Of a DNA stretch of 7,999 bases, positions 1 through 5,781 are shown piece by piece. The notes below the pieces were generated by a model, which searched no databases, was not told the DNA's origin, and saw nothing but the letters and a program-made list of their open reading frames with translations. Source of the stretch: Planctomycetota bacterium (GTDB taxonomy: Bacteria > Planctomycetota > Planctomycetia > Planctomycetales > Planctomycetaceae); NCBI GenBank assembly GCA_023429275.1, contig JAEYWB010000554.1:1-7999 (forward strand), in the 5' to 3' direction. How positions within the stretch are numbered: position 1 is the stretch's first letter; every line of letters starts with the position of its first letter. The position numbers were made by a program, and so were the translations under genes.

Positions 1-18
1 GTAAGAACCATGCCGGGC

Positions 19-82
19 AAGAAAAAGAGCGGCGGAAGGAGGGAGCGGGCGATTATTTCGCCTCGTTCTCCCCTTCCGCCGC
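19..82 (-). terminator. Intrinsic terminator of the porin gene
   Basis: Bases 29-39 and 72-82 form a perfect 11-bp stem (gcggcggaagg with its reverse complement). Inside it, 48-52 and 58-62 form a second 5-bp stem (ggcga/tcgcc) around the loop ttatt, with imperfect G/C pairing between. Read on the minus strand, the hairpin is followed directly by TCTTTTTCTT (bases 28-19). The structure starts about 44 bases after the minus-strand stop codon at 126. That is the expected place for a Rho-independent terminator of the BBP7-like gene. On the plus strand no T-run follows, so it would work in one direction only. Confidence 0.7.
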
Positions 83-125
83 CCGCCTGGCCGACTCGGT
101 CGCGGTGGTCACATCCGGGCCATGC

Positions 126-1748
126 TCAGTATTTCCACTCGAGACCGAAGTTGAACCGGTGAAGGACGAAGGTCTGCGTGTCGTTGTTGAGCGTCGGCGT
201 CAGCGGGAAGCCGTTCCAGTTCACGGTATCGAGCGGCCGGTTGACCGCCCCGATCGCGGTGAACGTGTACCCGAAGTGGAAGATCGCGGTATTGAGTACC
301 GGAACCTCGCTGGTGAACGGCAGAGCTTCGAAGATCCGCGAGTCGACGGCAATCGTCTGCTCGAACAGGGCTGAGACGCGGCCGTGATTCGCCTTCGAGC
401 GGAACCGGGCGTCCTGCTCCAGCATGTTGATGCCGTATTCGAAGCGGGTGTTCTCGACTTCGCCGATGTTGTTGCCGCTGAGCCTCAACTGAGAGGAGTT
501 GGCCATGAGGCCGGCCGTCGTGGCTCCCCAGATCTTGAAGCCATCCCCTGTGCCGAGGTCATACCGCAAGCCGACTTCCGGGCCGGCAAGGTGGGTCCTG
601 ACCTCGTTGTTGAGAGTGGCCGTAAACTGATCGTAGCTTGGAAACAGGGTCGTGGGGACAGGGCGGAACGTCGGCTCTTCGTCGTTTCCGGCGTCGGTCA
701 CCCCCTCGATCTCGTATCCGAAGCCGCTGTCCACGCCTTTGAAGTGGAACGACTCGTTGAGGAACATGTATCGTCCCCCGACATACGGTCGGACCATCAC
801 TCCACGCGACTTGAACAGAGGGCTCATGTGGTAGGCCAGCCCGGTTCCGGCGGCCTCCTGGCGTCGTTCAACGCGAAACATGATGTCGAACTTCTGCGTG
901 GCTCCGATCGGGCCAGTCCAGCCCGGAATGACCGGGTCGAGGCCGTTGTTGATCGGCAATGCTCCGTTCTTCGTCAGGAGAATCTGGCCGTCAGTATTCT
1001 CGACCATCGTAGGTGTCACCGGCACCCCGTTGATGATATCCGTCCCCATCTGGAAGACCTGGTTGTTCTCTCCGAGATAGAAACCGGAGAGCATCAGTCC
1101 CATGCCGTCGGCATCATCGAAACCCCAGTGAACCCCGACACCGGCGTTCTGGACATTTCCGAGGATATTGTGGTTTCGAATCGGGAAGACGTCGTTCCGC
1201 TCCGTGTACAGGAGCGGCGTCGTGAACGAAGTCGGCTGCAGAATCGGGTATGGGTACACGCCGCGAGCGATGAGCACCGTCGAGGGGCCCGGTCCTCCGG
1301 AGGTCCCGTTCGGACCACCTTGCCCCGGAAGTCCGGAATCCGGATCAGGCGGCGGCGTGTAGCCGACCGGGCCGTTCGTAATGGGATCCAGCGGAACCGT
1401 CGGGGCTCCGATGAGGGTGTTTCCTTCCCCTCGGCTGAACGCGTAGATCGCATCCACACCGCCGTAGAACTCGCGGTGCTTGTACAGAAGCTCCTCGAAC
1501 CAGAGCCCGCCGCTATGCCGGTACTGGTCCTGGTCGAGATTTCCCATCCCGAACGGACTGATCGTCGGCCAGGGACTGAACCCCTCGGGCACGCCTTGCG
1601 GATACATCGCGGCCGGGTTCGCGGGACCGTATCCCGGTGGAGCCATTCCCGGACCGGGAACCCCATAGTCCTGCGCGAAGCCGGTGTCGGCTGCCGCGGT
1701 CAGTGCCAGGGCTCCTGCGATCGTCCTGAACCAGTTGTGGATCCGCAT
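126..1748 (-). CDS. BBP7-like outer-membrane beta-barrel protein
   Basis: This 540-residue protein probably forms a beta-barrel in the outer membrane. Residues 1-25 look like a signal peptide: MRIHNWFR, then an Ala/Leu-rich core, with likely cleavage after GFA before QDYG. A Pro/Gly/Tyr-rich linker follows (about 27-65). From residue 81 come alternating aromatic/polar strands: WFEELLYKHREF, then YGGVDAIYAFSRGEGNTLIG, which resembles the opening 'aDyLlWwvkg' strand of planctomycete BBP7 proteins. A second Gly/Pro-rich loop lies around 130-160. Later segments RPYVGGRYMFLNESFHF and AGPEVGLRYDLG are typical of the family, and the protein ends in HRFNFGLEWKY, a C-terminal aromatic as in many barrels. 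The ATG at 1748 is preferred over an in-frame TTG at 1775, because AAGGA lies 7 bases upstream and the signal peptide then starts cleanly. It stands alone and has its own terminator. The barrel and secretion are well supported; BBP7 membership is from remembered family features, and the cargo is unknown. Confidence 0.8.
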   Translation of the reverse strand: MRIHNWFRTIAGALALTAAADTGFAQDYGVPGPGMAPPGYGPANPAAMYPQGVPEGFSPWPTISPFGMGNLDQDQYRHSGGLWFEELLYKHREFYGGVDAIYAFSRGEGNTLIGAPTVPLDPITNGPVGYTPPPDPDSGLPGQGGPNGTSGGPGPSTVLIARGVYPYPILQPTSFTTPLLYTERNDVFPIRNHNILGNVQNAGVGVHWGFDDADGMGLMLSGFYLGENNQVFQMGTDIINGVPVTPTMVENTDGQILLTKNGALPINNGLDPVIPGWTGPIGATQKFDIMFRVERRQEAAGTGLAYHMSPLFKSRGVMVRPYVGGRYMFLNESFHFKGVDSGFGYEIEGVTDAGNDEEPTFRPVPTTLFPSYDQFTATLNNEVRTHLAGPEVGLRYDLGTGDGFKIWGATTAGLMANSSQLRLSGNNIGEVENTRFEYGINMLEQDARFRSKANHGRVSALFEQTIAVDSRIFEALPFTSEVPVLNTAIFHFGYTFTAIGAVNRPLDTVNWNGFPLTPTLNNDTQTFVLHRFNFGLEWKY

Positions 1749-1749
1749 C

Positions 1750-1760
1750 CCTACGTCCTT
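1750..1760 (-). promoter_or_regulatory. Shine-Dalgarno site fixing the porin start
   Basis: On the minus strand AAGGA (1756-1760) sits 7 bases before the ATG at 1748, which supports that start over the upstream TTG. The surrounding ten bases AGGACGTAGG (1750-1759) occur again exactly at 1802-1811, in the loop of an upstream hairpin. Confidence 0.65.
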
Positions 1761-1794
1761 AACTGAGACCGCCAACGCGGCTGCTGAACGGACG

Positions 1795-1820
1795 ATCCGG
1801 TCCTACGTCCTGGACCGGAT
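1795..1820 (-). promoter_or_regulatory. Hairpin upstream of the porin gene
   Basis: Bases atccggtcc (1795-1803) and ggaccggat (1812-1820) form a perfect 9-bp stem with an 8-base loop. On the minus strand the loop and its edges read AGGACGTAGG, identical to the Shine-Dalgarno region at 1750-1759. The hairpin begins about 47 bases upstream of the ATG. If transcribed, it would lie in the 5' leader of the porin mRNA. Role unknown. Confidence 0.5.
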
Positions 1821-1838
1821 AGCCGTCCTATCTTGCCG

Positions 1839-1940
1839 GCTCGGAAAAACCGGCGCAGATGGACGGACCTGCGGGTAGGTATCGGCCCCCTCTCCTGTGA
1901 AACTGTAACGGTTGTTCCGTCGATGACGGTTTTTCCGAGC
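1839..1940. repeat. 14-bp perfect inverted repeat, 74-base spacer
   Basis: GCTCGGAAAAACCG (1839-1852) and its exact reverse complement CGGTTTTTCCGAGC (1927-1940) flank 74 bases. In a minus-strand transcript the two arms could close a long-range helix about 90 bases upstream of the porin ATG. The enclosed bases can form a small stem, ACGG/CCGT (1908-1911 with 1917-1920). Alternatives are a pair of protein-binding sites, or two opposed copies of a short repeat. The match is seen directly; any role is inference. Confidence 0.6.
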
Positions 1941-2103
1941 GCGCCGGTTGTAGCGAAGTGACCGGCTGCACAGAGTCCCCGGGCGGAGGCGAGCTCCTCC
2001 GGCGGAAGTTGCAGGAAGCGAAGGGAAGCGAGCCGAATGGCCCGGCCCCCGAGCCCCAAAGCGGACGGAGCAGTCGGGCCCGCTTACGCAGCTCTCTTCT
2101 ATG

Positions 2104-2128
2104 CCCCCAGGCCCTGGCCCCAGGCCCC
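2104..2128 (-). promoter_or_regulatory. G-quadruplex motif after the cupin stop codon
   Basis: On the minus strand four G-runs of 4, 4, 3 and 5 bases are separated by loops of exactly three bases each (CCT, CCA, CCT), which is a canonical G3+ quadruplex motif. It starts 3 bases past the cupin stop codon, so in the cupin mRNA it would be the start of the 3' UTR. The same bases can also pair as a hairpin (GGCCTGG with CCAGGGCC, one bulge). No T-run follows, so it is not a classic intrinsic terminator. Confidence 0.45.
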
Positions 2129-2131
2129 TTC

Positions 2132-2482
2132 TCAATCAAACCACTCGTCGTGCGGGTCAAACTTCGGAAGCGCCACGATCAGCACCTTCATCCGGCCGAC
2201 CGCCCGATGGCGGGTCCCAGGGCGAATCATCACGCACATCCCCGGCCGGACAGGGATCCGCTCGCCATTGAGCTCCATGGCGGCGTCGGGGAGGCATTCC
2301 AGGAAGTAATAGGTCTCCTGCAGCCTCTTGTGGTAATGGACGCGAGCGTCTTCCGAGATCTCGGTGACATGGACTGTGCCGGGGAAGTCAGCGACATCCG
2401 CGAAGGCTCGCCTGGCAGTTCCGCAGGGGCAGGGAACGCCGGCAATCTGGGAAAAATCAGCGAGCTCGTATCCGGCAGCCAT
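2132..2482 (-). CDS. Small cupin-domain protein
   Basis: A 116-residue single-domain cupin, presumably cytoplasmic since no signal peptide or membrane segment is seen. Cupin motif 1 is H49-Y-H51-K-R-L-Q-E56, and motif 2 is P88-G-T-R-H92. The two motifs together supply the usual three His and one Glu metal ligands. Between them lie E62, LNGE (71-74) and PVRPG, the typical turn before motif 2. The N-terminus carries C18-P-C20-G, a feature outside the cupin core. The ATG at 2482 is favoured by AGGAAA (2488-2493 on the opposite strand) 5 bases upstream. The gene is transcribed away from the tRNA, with promoter-like boxes near 2594-2620. Small cupins may be enzymes, sugar or metabolite binders, or sensors; sequence alone does not say which. 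Confidence 0.8.
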   Translation of the reverse strand: MAAGYELADFSQIAGVPCPCGTARRAFADVADFPGTVHVTEISEDARVHYHKRLQETYYFLECLPDAAMELNGERIPVRPGMCVMIRPGTRHRAVGRMKVLIVALPKFDPHDEWFD

Positions 2483-2593
2483 CGGCGTTTCCTGATCAGT
2501 CTTTGGCGGCTTCAGACAGCCATTGGCAGGGACCGGCCCCTCGCAGATGTTCCCGGAGTGCCAACTGCAGTGGAAGGCTGATTCCGAACCTCG

Positions 2594-2620
2594 ATTCTAC
2601 CCAGAGTGTCTGATTGACAA
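2594..2620 (-). promoter_or_regulatory. Candidate promoter of the cupin gene
   Basis: On the minus strand TTGTCA (2615-2620) is followed 15 bases later by TAGAAT (2594-2599). Each differs from the sigma-70 consensus at one base, though the spacer is 1-2 bases short. It would give a leader of roughly 105 bases before the cupin ATG. Its -35 box overlaps the -35 box of the opposite-strand candidate. Confidence 0.4.
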
Positions 2621-2641
2621 AGTCGGGGCAACTGATAACTT
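2614..2641 (+). promoter_or_regulatory. Candidate promoter of the tRNA
   Basis: A perfect TTGACA (2614-2619) is followed after 16 bases by TAACTT (2636-2641), a weak -10. The 7-bp inverted repeat GGGGCAA/TTGCCCC (2625-2631 and 2641-2647, loop of 9) overlaps the spacer and -10, as an operator might. It would leave about 90 bases of leader to be trimmed from the tRNA. Confidence 0.3.
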
Positions 2642-2737
2642 TGCCCCTCCGGTTGTGATTCACTCAACCCGTCAGGGGACTGGGTCCGATACAACTCGGC
2701 ACCTGACCGCGACACCTGTTGCGGCCAGCCCAACATC

Positions 2738-2810
<73 letters not shown>

Positions 2811-2817
2811 CTTTCTG

Positions 2818-2854
2818 AAAAATCGCCCGCGACCTGTCGCGGGCGATTTTTTTT
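2818..2854 (+). terminator. Intrinsic terminator of the tRNA
   Basis: Bases 2818-2832 and 2837-2851 pair over 15 bp (core ATCGCCCGCGA with TCGCGGGCGAT) around the loop CCTG. The stem runs into eight T residues (2847-2854). The left arm also begins with an A-run, so on the minus strand the structure could terminate as well. Its position just past the tRNA makes the assignment firm. Confidence 0.92.
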
Positions 2855-3028
2855 GGTCCACCGATTCGAGTCGGCCGCATCCCGGAGCCTCTGCAATGCT
2901 CTGGTGATCTTCTGTATCCCGGCACAAGGCTGCCGCATCCGGCCTGGCCGACAGCCCCCGCCAGACTGGGGAACCCTTGTGGCCCCGGGTTGACGCCAGT
3001 TTTCTCCCGCGGCCGGCATCCCTCACCC

Positions 3029-3056
3029 TTCAGCCCGCCGGGCGACCCGTTATGAT
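3029..3056 (+). promoter_or_regulatory. Candidate promoter of sucCD
   Basis: TATGAT (3051-3056) matches the -10 consensus at five of six bases. The best -35 at 16-base spacing is TTCAGC (3029-3034), a poor match. Initiation here would give a leader of about 50 bases. The upstream terminator at 2854 means sucC needs its own promoter in the 2855-3112 gap, where I see nothing better. Confidence 0.35.
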
Positions 3057-3112
3057 CGCGGGGAACGGCGTGCTTGCTCCGTTCGACATATCCCTTTGCT
3101 TGCCGAACATCT

Positions 3113-4300
3113 ATGAAGATTCACGAATACCAGGGGAAGGAACTCTTTGCGAAGGCCGGCGTGCCGATTCCCAAGGGGATCGTCGCCCGCACCCCTGAAG
3201 AGGCGGCGGCGGCGGTCACGACTCTCGGGACCCCCGTCACCGTCGTCAAATCGCAGATTCACGCCGGCGGCCGCCGCAAGGGGACGTTCAAGGAGCACCC
3301 GAAGCAGCGCGGCGTCGTCCTCGTGAAGTCGGCCGACGAGGCCCGCGAGAATGCGGCCCGGATGCTCGGCTCGACGCTCGTGACGAAGCAGACCGGCGAG
3401 GAGGGGAAGAAGGTCAACACCCTCTTCGTCGAGCAGGGGCTCAAGATCGCCAAGGAACTCTACCTGGGGATCGTGATCGACCGTGAGACCGGAACGCCGG
3501 TCATCATCGCCTCCTCCGAAGGGGGAACCGAGATCGAAGAGGTCGCCGAGCACTCGCCTGAGAAGATCATCCGCGAGCACTTCGATCCCTGCCTCGGGCT
3601 GATGCCCTTCCAGGCCCGGAAAATCGCCTACGCCCTCGGCCTCGATGCGAGCGCTGTCAATTCGGCGCAGAGCTTCCTGCCGAAGGTCGCGAAGTTCTTC
3701 GTCGACTACGACTGCAGCATGACGGAGATCAACCCGCTCATCGTCACCGAGGAAGGGCAGATGCTGGCCCTCGACGCGAAGGTGACCTTCGACGAGAACG
3801 CCCTGTTCCGTCACAAGGATCTCGCGGCCTACCGCGACCTGAATGAAGAGGAGCCGACGGAAGTTCAGGCCCAGGCGGCAGGTCTCAGCTACGTGAAGCT
3901 CGACGGGACGATCGGCTGCCTCGTCAACGGGGCCGGTCTCGCCATGAGCACGATGGACCTCATCAAGCTCCACGGGGGCGAGCCGGCGAACTTCCTCGAC
4001 GTCGGCGGCGGAGCCAACGTCGAGCAGGTGAAGGAGGCATTCCGCATCATCCTCGCGGACAAGAACGTCAAGGCGATCCTCGTCAACATCTTCGGCGGGA
4101 GCATGAAGTGCGACATCATCGTCGAGGCGCTGCTCGCCGCCTATGACATCGTCGGCATCCATGTGCCGCTCGTCGTCCGCCTCGAAGGGACGAATGTCGA
4201 GAAGGCCCGCAAGATGCTCGCCGAGAGCGGGCGGAACATCATCTCGGCGGTCGACCTGACCGACGCCGCCAAGAAAGTCGTCGCCACGCTCAAGAAGTAG
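3113..4300 (+). CDS. sucC: Succinyl-CoA synthetase, beta subunit
   Basis: The beta subunit of ADP/GDP-forming succinate-CoA ligase, which with SucD converts succinyl-CoA, phosphate and NDP to succinate, CoA and NTP in the TCA cycle (cytoplasm). It has 395 residues; E. coli SucC has 388. The N-terminal ATP-grasp domain starts [12 protein letters not shown], aligning end to end with the E. coli start and fixing the ATG at 3113. Nucleotide-loop residues are K46 and G53-R54-R55. E107 lies in LFVEQG. The Mg-binding pair is N207 (EINPL) and D221 (LALDAK). The C-terminal ligase domain carries [38 protein letters not shown] (325-334) and [12 protein letters not shown]. Two positions differ from what I recall of the family: R55 where Gly is usual, and S330 where Ile is usual. 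There is no clear Shine-Dalgarno before the ATG. sucD follows after 125 bases. ATP versus GTP preference cannot be read here. Confidence 0.97.
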   Translation: MKIHEYQGKELFAKAGVPIPKGIVARTPEEAAAAVTTLGTPVTVVKSQIHAGGRRKGTFKEHPKQRGVVLVKSADEARENAARMLGSTLVTKQTGEEGKKVNTLFVEQGLKIAKELYLGIVIDRETGTPVIIASSEGGTEIEEVAEHSPEKIIREHFDPCLGLMPFQARKIAYALGLDASAVNSAQSFLPKVAKFFVDYDCSMTEINPLIVTEEGQMLALDAKVTFDENALFRHKDLAAYRDLNEEEPTEVQAQAAGLSYVKLDGTIGCLVNGAGLAMSTMDLIKLHGGEPANFLDVGGGANVEQVKEAFRIILADKNVKAILVNIFGGSMKCDIIVEALLAAYDIVGIHVPLVVRLEGTNVEKARKMLAESGRNIISAVDLTDAAKKVVATLKK

Positions 4301-4309
4301 TCGCCCTCC

Positions 4310-4336
4310 GGGACTCGCGGCTGGAGCCGCAGTCCC
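4310..4336 (+). promoter_or_regulatory. Hairpin in the sucC-sucD gap
   Basis: GGGACT (4310-4315) pairs with AGTCCC (4331-4336), and GCGGC (4317-4321) pairs with GCCGC (4326-4330) around the loop TGGA, leaving one bulged C. It starts 10 bases after the sucC stop. A C-run, not a T-run, follows, so it is more likely an mRNA processing or stability element than a terminator. It may set the relative levels of the two subunits, which is inference. Confidence 0.45.
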
Positions 4337-4425
4337 CCCGCGACGTCCCTCCTTCCCGCACACTGAGAGCTCCCGGCGACCCCCAGACGAACAATCGCCG
4401 CCGCTCCTGACACCAAAGACCGACC

Positions 4426-5328
4426 ATGAGCATCCTTGTCGATCGTAACACGAAGATCATCACCCAGGGGATCACCGGCAAGTCGGGGCTGTTTCACAGC
4501 CAGCAATGCCGGGCTTACGCTCAGGAGCACCGGCCCGGCGAGGCGGTCATGGTCGGCGGGGTGACCCCCGGCAAGGGTGGGACCGATGTCGACGGCTTCC
4601 CGGTGTTCGACTCGGTCGCCGAGGCGATGGCCAAGACCGGCGCGAACTGCTCGCTGATCTTCGTCCCCCCTCCGTTCTGTGCCGACGCGATCATGGAAGC
4701 GGCCGACGCAGGGATTGAACTGATTGTCGCGATCACGGAAGGCGTTCCGGTGATCGACATGGCGAAGACGAAGCGGTTCCTCCAGGACTACCCGAAGACC
4801 CGCCTGATCGGCCCCAACTGCCCCGGGGTCATCACGCCGGGTGTCGCCAAGATCGGCATCATGCCCGGCTACATCTCGAAGCCGGGTCCGGTCGGCGTGA
4901 TCAGCAAGAGCGGGACGCTGACCTACGAAGCGACCTGGCAGCTCGGGAACCTCGGCCTTGGCCAGTCGACGGCTGTCGGGATCGGCGGTGACCCGATCAT
5001 CGGCTCGATGTACATCGACCTCCTCGAGATGTTCGAGAAGGACCCCGGCACCGAAGCGATCCTGATGATCGGCGAGATCGGCGGAAACGCCGAGATCCAG
5101 GCGGCTGAGTACATCAAGACGCACGTCAAGAAGCCGGTCGCGGCGTTCATCGCCGGCGCGACCGCCCCTCCGGGCAAGCGGATGGGCCACGCGGGCGCCA
5201 TCATCAGCGGCGGCAAGGGGACGGCGGCCGAGAAGATGGAGGCCCTCAAGGCGGTCGGCGTCGAGATCGCCAACGGCCCGGCCGACATGGGCGCCGCCAT
5301 GCAGCGGGCCATCGCCCGGCGGAAGTAA
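4426..5328 (+). CDS. sucD: Succinyl-CoA synthetase, alpha subunit
   Basis: The alpha subunit of succinate-CoA ligase, which binds CoA and carries the phosphohistidine intermediate; it works as a heteromer with SucC. It has 300 residues against 289 in E. coli. The start [12 protein letters not shown] matches the E. coli N-terminus, fixing the ATG at 4426. The CoA-binding Rossmann domain includes [11 protein letters not shown] and GGVTPGKGG. The middle has [20 protein letters not shown] and [11 protein letters not shown]. The C-terminal flavodoxin-like domain has [20 protein letters not shown] and [11 protein letters not shown], whose H255 is the active-site histidine. The extra length comes mainly from about 8 residues (EHRPGEAV region, about 33-41) between the CoA loop and [11 protein letters not shown]. 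No Shine-Dalgarno is evident. All catalytic motifs are intact. Confidence 0.97.
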   Translation: MSILVDRNTKIITQGITGKSGLFHSQQCRAYAQEHRPGEAVMVGGVTPGKGGTDVDGFPVFDSVAEAMAKTGANCSLIFVPPPFCADAIMEAADAGIELIVAITEGVPVIDMAKTKRFLQDYPKTRLIGPNCPGVITPGVAKIGIMPGYISKPGPVGVISKSGTLTYEATWQLGNLGLGQSTAVGIGGDPIIGSMYIDLLEMFEKDPGTEAILMIGEIGGNAEIQAAEYIKTHVKKPVAAFIAGATAPPGKRMGHAGAIISGGKGTAAEKMEALKAVGVEIANGPADMGAAMQRAIARRK

Positions 5329-5380
5329 CCCGCTGGCCGAGTCTGTGAGGAAGCTGGTTCAGGATCTCCCTTTGCCACAG

Positions 5381-5411
5381 AGTACAGAGGCCACCGAGGG
5401 GCCTCTGTACT
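5381..5411. repeat. Perfect 12-bp inverted repeat after sucD
   Basis: AGTACAGAGGCC (5381-5392) and GGCCTCTGTACT (5400-5411) form a perfect stem with a 7-base loop, 52 bases past the sucD stop. Neither side is followed by a T-run, so it is at best an atypical terminator or an mRNA 3'-end stabiliser. The left arm and loop lie in a run of near-repeats (cacagagta, cagaggc, caccgagg; 5376-5399). Confidence 0.6.
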
Positions 5412-5781
5412 GCTACCGGTCCGATATTTCTCCGCTGCGCAGGTTCTCGACGGCGTCGAAGTCCTTATCCGTCCACTGCGACCATTCCCGGGCATCGACG
5501 TCGGGCGTGTTCTGAATCGGATGCGGATCAGCCGCGCGGCTCTTCGAGGCGAGCCACTCGCCGCTTTGTGGCCTCGCCGGCGACGTCCGTTCCTGCCTGG
5601 TGGTACGGTTCCGCGAAGATAAGCGTTGCCGAGGGGCGACAACAAATGGACTGCGGTGCGGGGTGCTGGCGGAACCGTGCCTGCCGTTGGGCCGATCCCT
5701 CGAAGACCCCGACGAGCGATTCGGACTCCCCACGACGGCGTTCCATGGCCCCGGTGACGCCCGATCCCGATGTGACCGACG
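5412..5781. other. Region without a confident gene
   Basis: No protein family is recognisable in these 370 bases between sucD and the acetamidase gene. Minus-strand coding traces are present in two frames. One frame ends at 5528 with AEPYHQAGTDVAGEATKRRV and then ARLEEPRG. The other ends at 5413 with WSQWTDKDFDAVENLRSGEI then SDR, and has third-position GC like a real gene end. The two could be pieces of one gene broken by a frameshift, or chance. Plus-strand frames here look like shadows. Confidence 0.5.
5528..5746 (-). CDS. Possible small hypothetical protein
   Basis: A 72-residue frame starting MERRRGESESLVGVFEGSAQ and ending ATKRRVARLEEPRG. It would be hydrophilic and Arg-rich, with no signal peptide or membrane segment. 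Third-position GC is about 70 percent by my count, visibly lower than in sucC and sucD, and there is no good ribosome-binding site. If real, it diverges from the acetamidase gene with 35 bases between starts. It may instead be a gene remnant or chance. I do not recognise it. Confidence 0.2.
   Translation of the reverse strand: MERRRGESESLVGVFEGSAQRQARFRQHPAPQSICCRPSATLIFAEPYHQAGTDVAGEATKRRVARLEEPRG

Larger units (their letters stand above)
1749..2131. other. Intergenic region between porin and cupin genes
   Basis: These 383 bases hold no convincing gene; short frames on both strands lack family-like sequence. They contain the porin ribosome-binding site, a 9-bp hairpin (1795-1820), a widely spaced 14-bp inverted repeat (1839-1852 and 1927-1940), a small 6-bp hairpin (1984-1989 with 1996-2001) and a G-rich minus-strand tract (2104-2128). 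On the plus strand, CCGTC-gat-GACGG followed by TTTTT (1917-1934) looks like a weak terminator, but no plus-strand gene lies upstream of it. I found no clear -35/-10 pair for the porin gene. Confidence 0.6.

Noticed and set aside
384..1766. 460-residue open frame on plus, antisense to the porin gene
   Set aside because: It mirrors the porin codons, is Arg/Glu/Val-rich without domains or signal peptide, and the minus-strand gene has a signal peptide, ribosome-binding site, terminator and family-like sequence.
1908..1934. Alternative hairpins plus TTTTT on the plus strand, attenuator-like
   Set aside because: No plus-strand gene or promoter lies upstream or downstream to be controlled; the stems are only 4-5 bp.
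2985..2996. TTGACG as a -35 box for sucC
   Set aside because: No -10-like hexamer occurs at a workable distance; TATGAT at 3051 is too far from it.
3050..4363. 437-residue open frame on minus, antisense to sucC
   Set aside because: It overlies unmistakable sucC and has the Asp/Leu/Arg/Val-rich repetitive look of a high-GC antisense shadow.
4141..5190. 349-residue open frame on minus across sucC and sucD
   Set aside because: A shadow of two confirmed genes; composition is low in complexity with no recognisable motif.
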